A DNA stretch of 64,000 bases from Paracoccus sp. (in: a-proteobacteria) (GCF_030538655.1 NZ_JAUNTO010000013.1:1-64000); one strand, 5' to 3'. Positions 46,277-55,463 are shown, counted from the first letter of the stretch. Numbers and translations: made by a program. Notes: generated by a model from the sequence alone, not told the origin.

Positions 46277-46753
46277 CTATCGCAACGCCGCCAACCGCCG
46301 CAACAGATCGCCGTGCAGCGCCCGCCGTTCATCCGGCGTCAGAAACGCGCCCAGCTCCAATTCACGCTGACCATCGGTCAGGATCAGATAATCCTCGACC
46401 GGACCTGCCCGCAGCACCGGACGCACCCAATAGCTGTTGGCCTGCCAGTGACGATCCGCCCGGCCCGGATCACGGCGAGTCAGACTGACCTGATCGCGGG
46501 TCAGTGTCAGGACTTCCTGCGTCCGACCCGTGCGATAGCTGCGCCCGATGGCGAACCACAGCCCCCACAGCGCAAGCCCGGTAAAAGGCAGCAACCCCCA
46601 CAGGATCGACGTCCCGACCACAGCGATCAGCGGCAGGCACAGGGCCACCGCCGTCACCCCGATCACCCAGACAAACCCTCGCACCGACAGCGAGCGATAG
46701 GGCCAGGCGGTAAGTTGCGCTCCGCCGGGGCTGTCCTGCCATTCATAGGGCAT
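46277..46753 (-). CDS. DUF2244 family membrane protein
   Basis: A 158-residue protein with two adjacent membrane helices (about residues 27-68: VWVIGVTAVALCLPLIAVVG and LPFTGLALWGLWFAI) and a soluble C-terminal part with YWVRPVL and LELGAFLTPDERRAL, the latter typical of DUF2244. The gene sits near ctaD, and DUF2244 genes often lie beside cytochrome oxidase genes in alphaproteobacteria, but no function is proven. Its start overlaps the upstream VOC gene by eleven bases. Confidence 0.87.
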   Translation of the reverse strand: MPYEWQDSPGGAQLTAWPYRSLSVRGFVWVIGVTAVALCLPLIAVVGTSILWGLLPFTGLALWGLWFAIGRSYRTGRTQEVLTLTRDQVSLTRRDPGRADRHWQANSYWVRPVLRAGPVEDYLILTDGQRELELGAFLTPDERRALHGDLLRRLAALR

Positions 46754-47177
46754 GGGAGTGCAGCGAAGGGTGGATGTCCAAGGGCTGACAGAAACGCAGA
46801 TAATATCCGTCCGGGTCGGCCACGATGAACTGCCGCTGGCCAAGCTCTGTATCGCCCGCACGATACCATTTCTCTTCCGGTTCCAGGATCAAAGGCCAGC
46901 CCCGCGCGGTCAGCGCATCCAAAAGCGGCTGGATGTCATCCAGCGTGATCTCAAGGTTCATGCCACGCCCCAAAGGGCGGTCTCCCGGCGTCAGCGTCGC
47001 GTCAAAATTTCGCCCGACGGACAGCGCGTCGATCATCAACTCGGCACCGCCAAGGCGCAGATAGGCAAAGCGGTCCTCGGGACGGTCATAGACCACCTGC
47101 CAGCCCAGAATGTCACAGTAGAACCGCCGCGAGGCGCCGAAATCCGTGACGGTCAGTTCGGGGACCAGTGATGGCAT
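46743..47177 (-). CDS. Bleomycin-resistance-type VOC family protein
   Basis: A 144-residue single-chain glyoxalase/bleomycin-resistance fold protein: PELTVTDFGASRRFYCDILGW at the N terminus and QRQFIVADPDGYYLRFCQPL at the C terminus carry the paired beta-alpha-beta modules. Members sequester or modify small molecules. It is coupled to the DUF2244 gene by overlap. The ATG at 47177 is preferred to the TTG before it. Confidence 0.88.
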   Translation of the reverse strand: MPSLVPELTVTDFGASRRFYCDILGWQVVYDRPEDRFAYLRLGGAELMIDALSVGRNFDATLTPGDRPLGRGMNLEITLDDIQPLLDALTARGWPLILEPEEKWYRAGDTELGQRQFIVADPDGYYLRFCQPLDIHPSLHSHAL

Positions 47178-47190
47178 CAATGCCCTCTTA

Positions 47191-47220
47191 TGAAAAAGCC
47201 CCGCATCTCTGCGGGGCTTT
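47191..47220 (-). terminator. Rho-independent terminator of ctaD
   Basis: Stem AAAGCCCCGC (47195-47204) pairs with GCGGGGCTTT (47211-47220); on the minus strand a T tract follows the stem. It lies directly downstream of ctaD and upstream of the VOC gene. Confidence 0.85.
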
Positions 47221-47238
47221 GATTAACGTCCACCCGGA

Positions 47239-49002
<1,764 letters not shown>

Positions 49003-49077
49003 TCACATGCCGGATCAGACATGGGTCGCAGTCCCCCTCTGTCGCCACAGTGCCGCAGGTCGCTAAACCGCTCTCAT

Positions 49078-49101
49078 CTTCTGTCCTGAAATATCCCGGA
49101 G
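49078..49101 (-). repeat. Copy of dispersed intergenic motif with adjoining hairpin
   Basis: Minus strand: CCGGGATATTTCAGGACAGA followed by AG. A GCGGGGGCTGGCCCCCGC hairpin stands beside it (49104-49121). It lies between ctaD and cycA. Confidence 0.55.
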
Positions 49102-49173
49102 GTGCGGGGGCTGGCCCCCGCTGCGGCGCGGATCGTCAGGGCAAACCGCATGTTCGCGCCCGCCCGCGCAATG

Positions 49174-49204
49174 AAAACCCCCGCAGGCGCAAGGCATGCG
49201 GGGG
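49174..49204 (-). terminator. Rho-independent terminator of the cytochrome c gene
   Basis: Stem CCCCCGCA (49178-49185) pairs with TGCGGGGG (49197-49204); on the minus strand four Ts follow the stem. It lies 22 bases past the cytochrome c stop. Confidence 0.8.
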
Positions 49205-49226
49205 AGCAAATGCCGTGGCGGCGGGG

Positions 49227-49649
49227 TCAGTGCGCGCCGTGCTGCGCCAGAAAGGCCACGACGTCGGCCTGACCACGGGCCAGCTTGAAGGTCATTTTGG
49301 TTTTCAGGCTGGGATCGCCGACTTTCTCTTCGGTGTATTTGTTCGGGTCGGTAATATAGCCGATCAGGTCTTCCTGCGTCCAGACTTCGCCAGCCTCACC
49401 TAACTTGATCAGCGCGTCGGAATATTTGAACCCTTCCTCGGACCCGGCCTTGCGCCCGACGATACCATAGAGGTTCGGCCCGGTCGTGCCGCCCTTTACA
49501 ATGTCGGTGCCCGCGTCGTCGCGGATCATGTGGCAGGCGCGGCATTTCTTGAATTCGTTCTCGCCCTTGGCAGGGTCGCCCGCCTCTTGCGCGAAAACGG
49601 GGGCGGTCATCGTCAACATGGCGAGAGAGGCGAAGATCGTGGCTTTCAT
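49227..49649 (-). CDS. cycA: Periplasmic cytochrome c550 (class I)
   Basis: A 140-residue class I c-type cytochrome. Signal peptide MKATIFASLAMLTMTAPVFA, heme-binding CRACH (C36, C39, H40), GPNLYGIVGRKAGS, and the axial methionine in LKTKMTFKL (M119). It shuttles electrons in the periplasm from the bc1 complex to oxidases or denitrification enzymes. Its sequence style and placement just upstream of ctaD match Paracoccus c550. A terminator follows, so it is its own transcript. Confidence 0.93.
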   Translation of the reverse strand: MKATIFASLAMLTMTAPVFAQEAGDPAKGENEFKKCRACHMIRDDAGTDIVKGGTTGPNLYGIVGRKAGSEEGFKYSDALIKLGEAGEVWTQEDLIGYITDPNKYTEEKVGDPSLKTKMTFKLARGQADVVAFLAQHGAH

Positions 49650-49787
49650 GGCTTTGTCCTAACGAACTGCGATTCGGGGATTTGTGCCCCCCAGACGCAG
49701 ATTGTTAGCACCACGCCGGGACGCCGCAACACTCAAATCCGGCCATGCAGATGCCGTCAGCGGCTTGTCGCGGGAATATGATGGCAC

Positions 49788-50435
49788 CTATCCGGGAAAG
49801 TGCCGGGCAAAGGTGGCGCGCAGGGCCACGTCCAGATCATCCATCCCCACCGGCAGGCCCAGATCGACAAGACTGGTCACGCCATGCCCGGAAATGCCGC
49901 AGGGCACGATGCCGGCGTAATGGCCAAGGTCGGGTTCGACATTGATCGAGATGCCGTGAAAGCTGATCCATTTGCGCAGCTTGATGCCGATGGCGGCGAT
50001 CTTGTCATCGCGGGGCGAGCCATCGGGCAGGGCGGGCTTGTCAGGGCGCGCGACCCAGACGCCCACCCGGCCATCGCGGATTTCGCCCCGGATGCCGAAT
50101 TCCGCCAGCGCGTCGATGACCCAGTTTTCCAGCCCGGTGACAAAGGCGCGAATGTCGCGCCCGCGCCGGTTCAGGTCCAGCATCACATAGGCGATCCGCT
50201 GCCCCGGCCCATGATAGGTATATTGCCCGCCGCGCCCGGTTTCATGCACCGGAAAGCGGCGGTCCAGCAGATCACCGGCTCTGGCGCTGGTCCCGGCGGT
50301 ATACAGTGGCGGGTGCTCGACCAGCCAGATGGCCTCGTCCGCGGTGTCCGCCGCAATGGCCGCCACCCGCGCTTCCATGAACGCCACCGCCTGATGATAA
50401 TCGGTCAGGCCCGTTGATGTGATCCATTCCACCAT
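49788..50435 (-). CDS. lipB: Octanoyl-[ACP]:protein N-octanoyltransferase
   Basis: A 215-residue enzyme that transfers octanoate from acyl carrier protein to lipoyl domains, the first step of lipoylation. Marks are [27 protein letters not shown], the catalytic lysine in [16 protein letters not shown] and the catalytic cysteine in [15 protein letters not shown]. It has full family length. The gene ends the chromosomal stretch left of the tRNA-Leu gene. Confidence 0.96.
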   Translation of the reverse strand: MVEWITSTGLTDYHQAVAFMEARVAAIAADTADEAIWLVEHPPLYTAGTSARAGDLLDRRFPVHETGRGGQYTYHGPGQRIAYVMLDLNRRGRDIRAFVTGLENWVIDALAEFGIRGEIRDGRVGVWVARPDKPALPDGSPRDDKIAAIGIKLRKWISFHGISINVEPDLGHYAGIVPCGISGHGVTSLVDLGLPVGMDDLDVALRATFARHFPG

Positions 50436-50544
50436 GGGCGCGGATTGGCCCAGCCTCGCCGCCGCGTCAATCCCCGCGCGGATGCACGAATCCTCTTTTC
50501 ATCCGCGTGCGGCTGTTTTATGACCCCGCCCACTGCCCGAAGAT

Positions 50545-50631
50545 GCGGTCGTGGCGGAATTGGTAGACGCGCAGCGTTGAGGTCGCTGTTCCTTAACCGG
50601 AGTGGAAGTTCGAGTCTTCTCGACCGCACCA
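50545..50631 (+). tRNA. tRNA-Leu (anticodon GAG)
   Basis: An 87-base class II tRNA with encoded CCA. The acceptor stem GCGGTCG pairs with CGACCGC, the anticodon stem CAGCG/CGCTG holds the loop TTGAGGT (anticodon GAG), a long variable arm follows, and the T arm is GGAAG-TTCGAGT-CTTCT. Its last 15 bases are within the left attachment repeat of the integrated element, so the 3' end now present came with the element. Confidence 0.96.
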
Positions 50632-50632
50632 T
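50617..50632. repeat. attL: left attachment repeat
   Basis: TTCTCGACCGCACCAT, covering the end of the T arm, the acceptor strand, CCA and one further base of tRNA-Leu. It is identical to the repeat at 57355-57370; the flanking bases differ on both sides. Confidence 0.88.
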
Positions 50633-50643
50633 TTAGTTTCGTT

Positions 50644-50668
50644 AAGCCCCTGCTATCGTGGGGGCTTT
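50644..50668 (+). terminator. Terminator after tRNA-Leu, carried by the element
   Basis: Stem AAGCCCC (50644-50650) pairs with GGGGCTT (50661-50667), followed by TT. It lies inside the element, so the element supplies the present tRNA terminator. Confidence 0.75.
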
Positions 50669-50727
50669 TCAGTTTTCAGGCTTACTATTCCACCCGTCAT
50701 TCCACCGAAGGCCACGGGCTTTCCGTC

Positions 50728-50928
50728 TCATTTCGGCATACCAGCATACACCCGATGGCTGATCTTGAGGGCTTCGCGCTGCGCCCGCACGGCTTCGCGC
50801 ACGCCGATGAAATCGCCTTCGCTTGTCTCGATTGAGGCGATGGCCATTTTCAGGAACCGGATCACCTGTTCGCAATCCTCCTCCATCATGATCCGGCCTG
50901 CGGCCCGAGGGTCGTGTATCATGGTCAT
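50728..50928 (-). CDS. Small element protein of unknown function
   Basis: A 66-residue protein starting MTMIHDPRAAGRIMMEEDCE and continuing with a helical stretch that includes IRFLKMAIASIETSEGDF. It has no recognised family. Its ATG overlaps the stop of the 33-residue frame upstream (ATGA), and AAGGCAGG lies before it, which supports a real gene in an operon of tiny genes. Confidence 0.55.
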   Translation of the reverse strand: MTMIHDPRAAGRIMMEEDCEQVIRFLKMAIASIETSEGDFIGVREAVRAQREALKISHRVYAGMPK

Positions 50929-51026
50929 GTTCTGCCTGCCTTCTTCGCATCGAGGATGGCGCGCAAGATCGCGGCGGCGATGGCTGCGCTTGGGATCGGG
51001 GCCTGCGTGGCGGGGAAGATGGTCAT
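50925..51026 (-). CDS. Very small element ORF, translationally coupled
   Basis: A 33-residue frame, MTIFPATQAPIPSAAIAAAI then LRAILDAKKAGRT. It overlaps its neighbours by four bases on both sides (ATGA at 51023-51026 and at 50925-50928), a pattern hard to get by chance and typical of small phage operons. It may be a short helical or membrane-active peptide; function unknown. Confidence 0.4.
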   Translation of the reverse strand: MTIFPATQAPIPSAAIAAAILRAILDAKKAGRT

Positions 51027-51106
51027 GCTGCCAGCACCCCCTTCGCCTTGCGCAGAGCGGCGCGCAGGTAGCCGCGGGCTTCCTCGGCCTGCCAGTGCTG
51101 CGGCTG
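51023..51106 (-). pseudogene. 3' half of small split gene Y
   Basis: This is the C-terminal part of a small protein (QPQHWQAEEARGYLRAALRK, then AKGVLAA and stop). The frame runs into opposite-strand sequence at about 51107 and has no good start there. Joined to the 5' half at 52635-52739 at a shared CAG codon it gives one 61-residue protein. Its stop overlaps the next start by four bases. Confidence 0.6.
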
Positions 51107-51262
51107 AGGCCGCACCACATCCGCACGATCATGGCCGTGGATGAGGTCTGGATGGAACACACCATTCAGGCGATGAAACAGCCCCCCGAGGGCGTGAAGA
51201 CCCTGCCGCAGATGTCAGCCCAGCCGCTGACCGCGAAGCTGCTGGACGTGATGATGGGATAG
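51107..51262 (+). pseudogene. 3' half of small split gene X, on the opposite strand
   Basis: An open stretch of 51 codons with a coding look (RPHHIRTIMAVDEVWMEHTI, then QAMKQPPEGVKTLPQMSAQP and LTAKLLDVMMG) but no start or ribosome-binding site of its own. It is the natural continuation of the fragment at 52737-52934, joining in frame after its CTG codon to make a 117-residue protein. An internal ATG at 51131 could give a 43-residue product, but without a visible ribosome-binding site. Confidence 0.6.
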
Positions 51263-51274
51263 GGCAGGATGCGT

Positions 51275-52300
51275 CTACTTGTCCTTTGGTTTGGTTCGCG
51301 CAGCCTTTGATGTGGCTATCCGTTCATCGGCAGCGAGTTTTCGGGCAGTTTTTCGCAGCGCATCGAAGCGCTCATACTCGCGGACTGCGTGTGCGTCTGC
51401 ATTGCGCCGCTGCACGGTTCCGCCGTCTCTTAGCACAGTCCGACCTAAGCCGAGCAGTTGATTGTCCATCAGCCGCTTCGCATCATCCATGACAACAAGT
51501 CGTCCCAAATCCAACTGATCCTCAAAGACGGTAAGAAGGATATCTGTCAGCCGGTTTAACTCTCTAATCTCGGTTTCTGAGAGGTAGTTCTTAGAGATCG
51601 TTACGTCTGCCTTGCGGATGTTGTCGTTCGGCCATGACACAAGGCCCATGTTAGCCGCGCGATGATCTGCTCGACTGCGAACTACCTCTGAGGGTGTTTG
51701 AGACACCACTGCATAGACCATCTTGGCCTGCATATACCGGAAGAACCGCTGCCCTGTCTCTTGTTTGCCGTCATAGTCTTGGCAGAGCGAACAGATACGC
51801 TGAAGTTCGGCGTAGAGGTTGGCTTCATCCGAACGGATATCGCGGATGATTTCGCGCAGTTCACGGATGCGATCAAGGTTCCCTGCTTGCTTGAGCCGAG
51901 GGGCATCAACGACAAAACCCTTTTTCGCATACTGAACAAGCACGCCAGTGGCCCAGCGCCTGAATATGGTCGCTTGTGCCGAAGACACCCTATAGCCAAC
52001 CGAGATCACCATATCCAAGCTGTAGAGAGTCGCCGGTCGGCCATTGGTTGTTTGCATTTTTTGCAAAGAACTTGATTCGTCCAGTTCTCCGTCCTCTAGC
52101 ACGTTTCCTATGTGCCTTGAAATTGTTGACACATCGCGCCCAAAGAGTTCACCGATCTGAGCTTGACTCATCCAGAGGGTTTCTCCCTCGAATCTGATGT
52201 CAAGGCGCAAACCCTTATCTGTCGAGTAGACAAGAAAGCGGTCGCCTGTCCGCTCATCCTCAACCAGATGAACGGGTGTGTTCTCGTCGTCATCGTTCAT
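51275..52300 (-). CDS. RhuM-family protein
   Basis: A 341-residue protein of the RhuM ('virulence RhuM') family. Marks are LWMSQAQIGELFGRDVSTIS near residue 43 (an HTH-like start), QKMQTTNGRPATLYSLDMVI followed by SVGYRVSSAQATIFRRWAT, and the C-terminal ETEIRELNRLTDILLTVFED. RhuM proteins occur in islands and prophages; their function is not known. It follows the XRE gene by 22 bases on the same strand, so they form an operon, and both lie in the inverted segment. GC content is lower than in the surroundings, consistent with separate acquisition. Confidence 0.88.
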   Translation of the reverse strand: MNDDDENTPVHLVEDERTGDRFLVYSTDKGLRLDIRFEGETLWMSQAQIGELFGRDVSTISRHIGNVLEDGELDESSSLQKMQTTNGRPATLYSLDMVISVGYRVSSAQATIFRRWATGVLVQYAKKGFVVDAPRLKQAGNLDRIRELREIIRDIRSDEANLYAELQRICSLCQDYDGKQETGQRFFRYMQAKMVYAVVSQTPSEVVRSRADHRAANMGLVSWPNDNIRKADVTISKNYLSETEIRELNRLTDILLTVFEDQLDLGRLVVMDDAKRLMDNQLLGLGRTVLRDGGTVQRRNADAHAVREYERFDALRKTARKLAADERIATSKAARTKPKDK

Positions 52301-52322
52301 GACAGGATCCTATTCTTAAATT

Positions 52323-52553
52323 TCAAAACTGCTTCCGCAGCCGGACCCCAGCCCCGCCGCCATTCTCTTCAATGAACTCGACCCCAGCGGCTTCGAGGGC
52401 CGCACGGATCGCGGCGATGGCCTGATCCGAAACGACCCGGCGTTCTTTCTCGAAATCAACCACGGTGGACAGTCCTAAGCCTGCCGCCGCAGCGAGGTCA
52501 GGCTGTTTCATATTCAGCATCGCGCGAGCGCCACGGCATTGCGTTGGGGTCAT
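52323..52553 (-). CDS. Small XRE-family transcriptional regulator
   Basis: A 76-residue protein, almost entirely a lambda-repressor-like HTH: GARAMLNMKQPDLAAAAGLG, STVVDFEKERRVVSDQAIAA and the tail ENGGGAGVRLRK, a well known small family. It probably represses the promoter between itself and gene Y, where two operator-like repeats stand, and its own operon with rhuM. The ATG lies close to the first repeat, leaving little room for a ribosome-binding site, so translation may be leaderless. Confidence 0.88.
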   Translation of the reverse strand: MTPTQCRGARAMLNMKQPDLAAAAGLGLSTVVDFEKERRVVSDQAIAAIRAALEAAGVEFIEENGGGAGVRLRKQF

Positions 52554-52634
52554 TTACAACATTTTCTGTTGACGGCATGGCTAGCCGTGCTTATCAATAT
52601 TAACTGTTGATACCCTAACCGCAAGGACATGACA
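52554..52634. promoter_or_regulatory. Divergent switch-like promoter with two operator-like repeats
   Basis: Rightward promoter: TTGACG (52569-52574), 17 bases, TATCAA (52592-52597). Repeat 1 is CAACA-TTTTC-TGTTG (52557-52571), overlapping the -35 box. Repeat 2 has arms TATCAA and TTGATA (52592-52612), covering the -10 box. The right halves TGTTGAC and TGTTGAT are alike. This is the layout of a repressor-controlled early promoter. AAGGA at 52623-52627 fits the ATG at 52635. Confidence 0.6.
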
Positions 52635-52739
52635 ATGCGAACGAACCCGATTCACGGGGCTGGCCCCGGCTTGCCTATCGCCATCATCGAGGAAATCCAC
52701 GACTGCATCGCGCTGGCGCTGGACGCCACCGAAGGCCAG
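52635..52739 (+). pseudogene. 5' half of small split gene Y
   Basis: Starts MRTNPIHGAGPGLPIAIIEE and continues IHDCIALALDATEGQ, with AAGGA seven bases upstream and a good promoter. After the CAG at 52737 it runs into sequence that is the antisense of gene X. The proper ending lies on the other strand at 51023-51106. In the present arrangement the transcript makes a chimeric product. Confidence 0.6.
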
Positions 52740-52934
52740 GGGCACCTGCATCAGCCGGCAATAGGCGTCGATTGCCTGCCAGCTGATCGGGTCCGGCCCG
52801 TGCGGCCCGCAGGTGCGGGCACGGTTCAGGGCGAGGAACGCCTCCACCACCGGATCGCTGCCTTCGGGAAACCGGGCGGGCTTGTGTTCCAGTATGGCCT
52901 TGAATGTGGCGCAGATGGCTTTCTCGTGTTTCAT
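52737..52934 (-). pseudogene. 5' half of small split gene X
   Basis: A 66-codon fragment, MKHEKAICATFKAILEHKPA, then a GPHGPDPISWQAIDAYCRLM core ending VPL. It starts one base after the tape-measure stop, with AGAGGA as ribosome-binding site, so it was in that operon. As it stands the frame continues for 55 unrelated codons (antisense of gene Y) to a stop at 52581. The 'GPxPISWxAIDxY' style resembles small tail-assembly chaperone-type phage proteins, but I cannot confirm this. Confidence 0.6.
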
Positions 52935-52935
52935 C

Positions 52936-55158
52936 TCATCCTCTGGGGTAGCGCGTGGCATGGCCCACTTTCTGGGTGAAGGTGCGGTCATACTGCCGCA
53001 GGCCCTCGCGCGTGATCTCGATGCTCTGACCCTTGGCCTGCTCAAGGATCTGCGCCTCGAGGCCCGCTGACAGGGCGATCTTGATCGTGCTGGTCCCGCC
53101 GCCGGCTGCCGCAGGTGCGGGGATGCCGACCGGGCCGCCCTGGGCATAGCCCCGGCTGGCCGCGCTGTGCATGGCCTCGAGGTTCCGCACCCCGATCCGC
53201 TTCACCGCGTCCGCGCTGAACACATATTCGCCCCGGTGGACGATGCCCGCCGGTTCCAGTATGCCGCCCGTGCCGGTAAAGCCGCCATCCGAGAAGCCGA
53301 TGGCTGTGGCCAGCCCGCCCATACCCGGCAAAGCCATCATGCCTTTGACGAATTGCATCTTCGCGGCTTCCATCAGCAGCCGGGCAACGGCTTCCCGGGC
53401 GCTGTTCGCGCCTTCCAGCATTGCCCCGAAGATGCCTTCCAGTGCCTGTTTGCCGCGCTCGGATTGTTCCTGCACCTTGCGCATCCGCTCGGCGGCTTCC
53501 TCGGCCTTGGCGCCAGCGGTGACATAGGCTTCGGCCAGTTTATCGACCTCAGCGATCAGTTCCGGCGTCAGGGCCTTCCCGGCCTTTGTGGCCGCATGCA
53601 GCAGTTCGGCGCGCTTGCGGGCGTATTCGATGGCATCGCCGTATTCCTTGCCGCTGGCCGCCACCGCGATCAGGGACGCCGCCTCTGCCTCAAGGGCGCG
53701 GGTGCGGTCACGGATTGCCTCGACTTCGCGCTGGAACTCATCTGGCCGGGCCGATGCAGAACGACCGCCGCCGCCCTTGCTGCCACCTCTGCCGCCCCGG
53801 CCACCGCCGCCACGGGCCGCCTTGCCAGCCTCGCGCCGGGCATCCTCTGCGGCAAGGGCTGCCGCCGCTGCGGCTTCTGCCTCGGTCGCGGTGAGGTTCA
53901 CCCCGGCATCGCTGCTGCGTTTCAGGACCGCCTCGACCTCGCGTTGCAGCCGTAGCTGTTCGCTGGTGGCGCTGTTGCGGGCGGCCTCTGCCTCGTTGAA
54001 CTTGGTAACTGCCTCGCGCTGCGCGGTCAGGCTGTCCATGCTGGCCGTCTCTGCCGCGTGACGCGCCCGCAAGGCCGCGCCCTGCTGCTGATCAGCACCT
54101 TGCCCGACCGATCCGGCAATGGCCGCGTGCATCTCCCGCGCGAGGCTGGTGACGGAGGCGATCACCCCGCCGAGGCGCTGCAACTGGCTGATGACGCCGC
54201 CGAACTGCACCCGATCCCCGGCCTCAAGTTGATCGAAGGCCGCCGTCGCGGCTTGCTCGATCTCGCCCAGCTTCTGGGAAAAGTCTTCGCCGCTGATCTC
54301 GCCGCGCTGGAACGCGGCCGTCAAATCGTCCATCTCTCTGACCGCCTCGCGCAGCGCGTCGGCGGCCTCGTCATAGCCCCAGCTGTCCAGCCGCCCGATC
54401 ACGTCCAGCATCGCCATGCCGGCGGCGCGGGCCTCATCGCCCAGCCTGACATATTCGCCCTGCAACTGGTGCAGCGCCTCGGCGTTCTGTTCGACCGCAT
54501 CCCGGTTCTTCGCCAGCGCGTCATAGACCTCATCGCCGAGGATCGCCCGGCCTTCCGCCTCGTCATGGAAAACCTGATCCAGCCGCTCGCGGAAGTCGGC
54601 CAGTTCCGCGCCCGCCGCCAGCAGGCCCACGATCAGCTTCTTGCTGAACGCCGCCGCCGAGGCCGACAGCTGCGCAAACTTGCGGTCGATCTCTTCGGCC
54701 TTGCGGATCAGTTCCTCGTCCATCACCACGCCGGCATCATGGGCAGCCTGGATCATGTCATCGATGCCGTCAGCCCCACCTTTCAGGGCATTGACCATCC
54801 GGCGCCCCACGTCGCCGAAAGCGGCCTGCGCGATGGCCAGCTTTTCCTGTTCGGTCCCGGCGCTGCGGACTGCTTCGGCGATCTCGCGCAGCATCTCCAT
54901 CTGGGTCTTCATCTCGCCATTGGCGTGGCGGACGCTGATCCGGTATCGCTCGAGCGTGGTTTGCAGCGGCCCGCCGCCATGCACGGCCTCGCCCACGCGG
55001 CGGGTGAAGCGGGTCAGGGAGGCGTTGAATTCCTCGGCGCTGAACCCGGCCAACTGAAAGCCATGTTGTAACCCCTGCAGTGCCTCAAGCTGCCAGATGG
55101 CATCGCCCAGAATATGCGGGCGCTCAGCGTCCAGCAGTTTGATGGTGTCTTCTTCCAT
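52936..55158 (-). CDS. Phage tail tape-measure-like protein, probably lacking the N-terminal part
   Basis: A 740-residue Ala/Glu-rich helical protein. The part LQGLQHGFQLAGFSAEEFNA, then TRFTRRVGEAVHGGG and EKLAIAQAAFGDVGRRMVNA, matches the central region of long tape-measure proteins. The C terminus GFSDGGFTGTGGILEPAGIV and HRGEYVFSADAVKRIGVRNL (then MHSAASRGYAQGG) is the usual tape-measure end. Two or three hydrophobic stretches are short. The family's usual N-terminal ~200 residues seem absent, replaced by MEEDTIKLLDAERPHILGDA, so it may be truncated or adapted. A tape-measure protein sets tail length and passes through the tail during infection. Confidence 0.78.
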   Translation of the reverse strand: MEEDTIKLLDAERPHILGDAIWQLEALQGLQHGFQLAGFSAEEFNASLTRFTRRVGEAVHGGGPLQTTLERYRISVRHANGEMKTQMEMLREIAEAVRSAGTEQEKLAIAQAAFGDVGRRMVNALKGGADGIDDMIQAAHDAGVVMDEELIRKAEEIDRKFAQLSASAAAFSKKLIVGLLAAGAELADFRERLDQVFHDEAEGRAILGDEVYDALAKNRDAVEQNAEALHQLQGEYVRLGDEARAAGMAMLDVIGRLDSWGYDEAADALREAVREMDDLTAAFQRGEISGEDFSQKLGEIEQAATAAFDQLEAGDRVQFGGVISQLQRLGGVIASVTSLAREMHAAIAGSVGQGADQQQGAALRARHAAETASMDSLTAQREAVTKFNEAEAARNSATSEQLRLQREVEAVLKRSSDAGVNLTATEAEAAAAAALAAEDARREAGKAARGGGGRGGRGGSKGGGGRSASARPDEFQREVEAIRDRTRALEAEAASLIAVAASGKEYGDAIEYARKRAELLHAATKAGKALTPELIAEVDKLAEAYVTAGAKAEEAAERMRKVQEQSERGKQALEGIFGAMLEGANSAREAVARLLMEAAKMQFVKGMMALPGMGGLATAIGFSDGGFTGTGGILEPAGIVHRGEYVFSADAVKRIGVRNLEAMHSAASRGYAQGGPVGIPAPAAAGGGTSTIKIALSAGLEAQILEQAKGQSIEITREGLRQYDRTFTQKVGHATRYPRG

Positions 55159-55268
55159 TGTTCATTCCTCATGCCTTGCGGGCACGGGAGGTTCGCGCTA
55201 GACTCTGACGGTCTCGACACCGCAAATGAATAGCGCCGCCGCCCGAAGCCCACGGGTGGCGGTTTTCA

Positions 55269-55463
55269 TTAGGCGGTGACGCCCTTCATGGCCCATGCGT
55301 CGGCTTCCGCCAGCAGGATCAGCGTGCAATGTCCGCGCTTGTGGCGGGTCAGTTCGCCGTTGGCGAAGGCGCGGTTGATGGTGCTGACACTCACGGAATA
55401 CCGGCGCGCGGCGTCGTTAATCCGAATGAAAAGCGGCTGAATGGGGTCGGTAATATTGGCCAT
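55269..55463 (-). CDS. Small HTH protein (AlpA/excisionase-like)
   Basis: A 64-residue protein, MANITDPIQPLFIRINDAAR, then RYSVSVSTINRAFANGELTR and a wing (GHCTLILLAEADAWA). This is the MerR-type/HTH_17 fold used by excisionases and AlpA-type regulators of integrative elements. Between the integrase and the tape-measure gene, it probably controls excision or the tail-gene operon. A 19-base inverted repeat stands ~80 bases upstream. Confidence 0.75.
   Translation of the reverse strand: MANITDPIQPLFIRINDAARRYSVSVSTINRAFANGELTRHKRGHCTLILLAEADAWAMKGVTA

Larger units (their letters stand above)
51107..52736. other. Apparent inverted segment within the element
   Basis: Both ends cut a small gene. 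Inverting this 1,630-base segment joins gene X (52934-52737 with 51107-51262) and gene Y (52635-52739 with 51106-51023) in the same frame without stop codons. The only identity at the joints that I can see is three bases (CTG at 51104-51106, its complement CAG at 52737-52739). No invertase gene or long inverted repeat is visible. Confidence 0.65.

Noticed and set aside
50765..51262. A 165-residue plus-strand ORF
   Set aside because: Only its last 51 codons look coding; the rest is antisense of the small minus-strand genes and has no ribosome-binding site.
51107..52736. A programmed invertible switch of the Hin/Gin type
   Set aside because: I find no serine invertase gene and no long inverted repeats at the ends; the shared bases at the joints are only CTG/CAG. 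A one-time inversion or assembly error is more likely, so the switch idea is kept only as an option to test.
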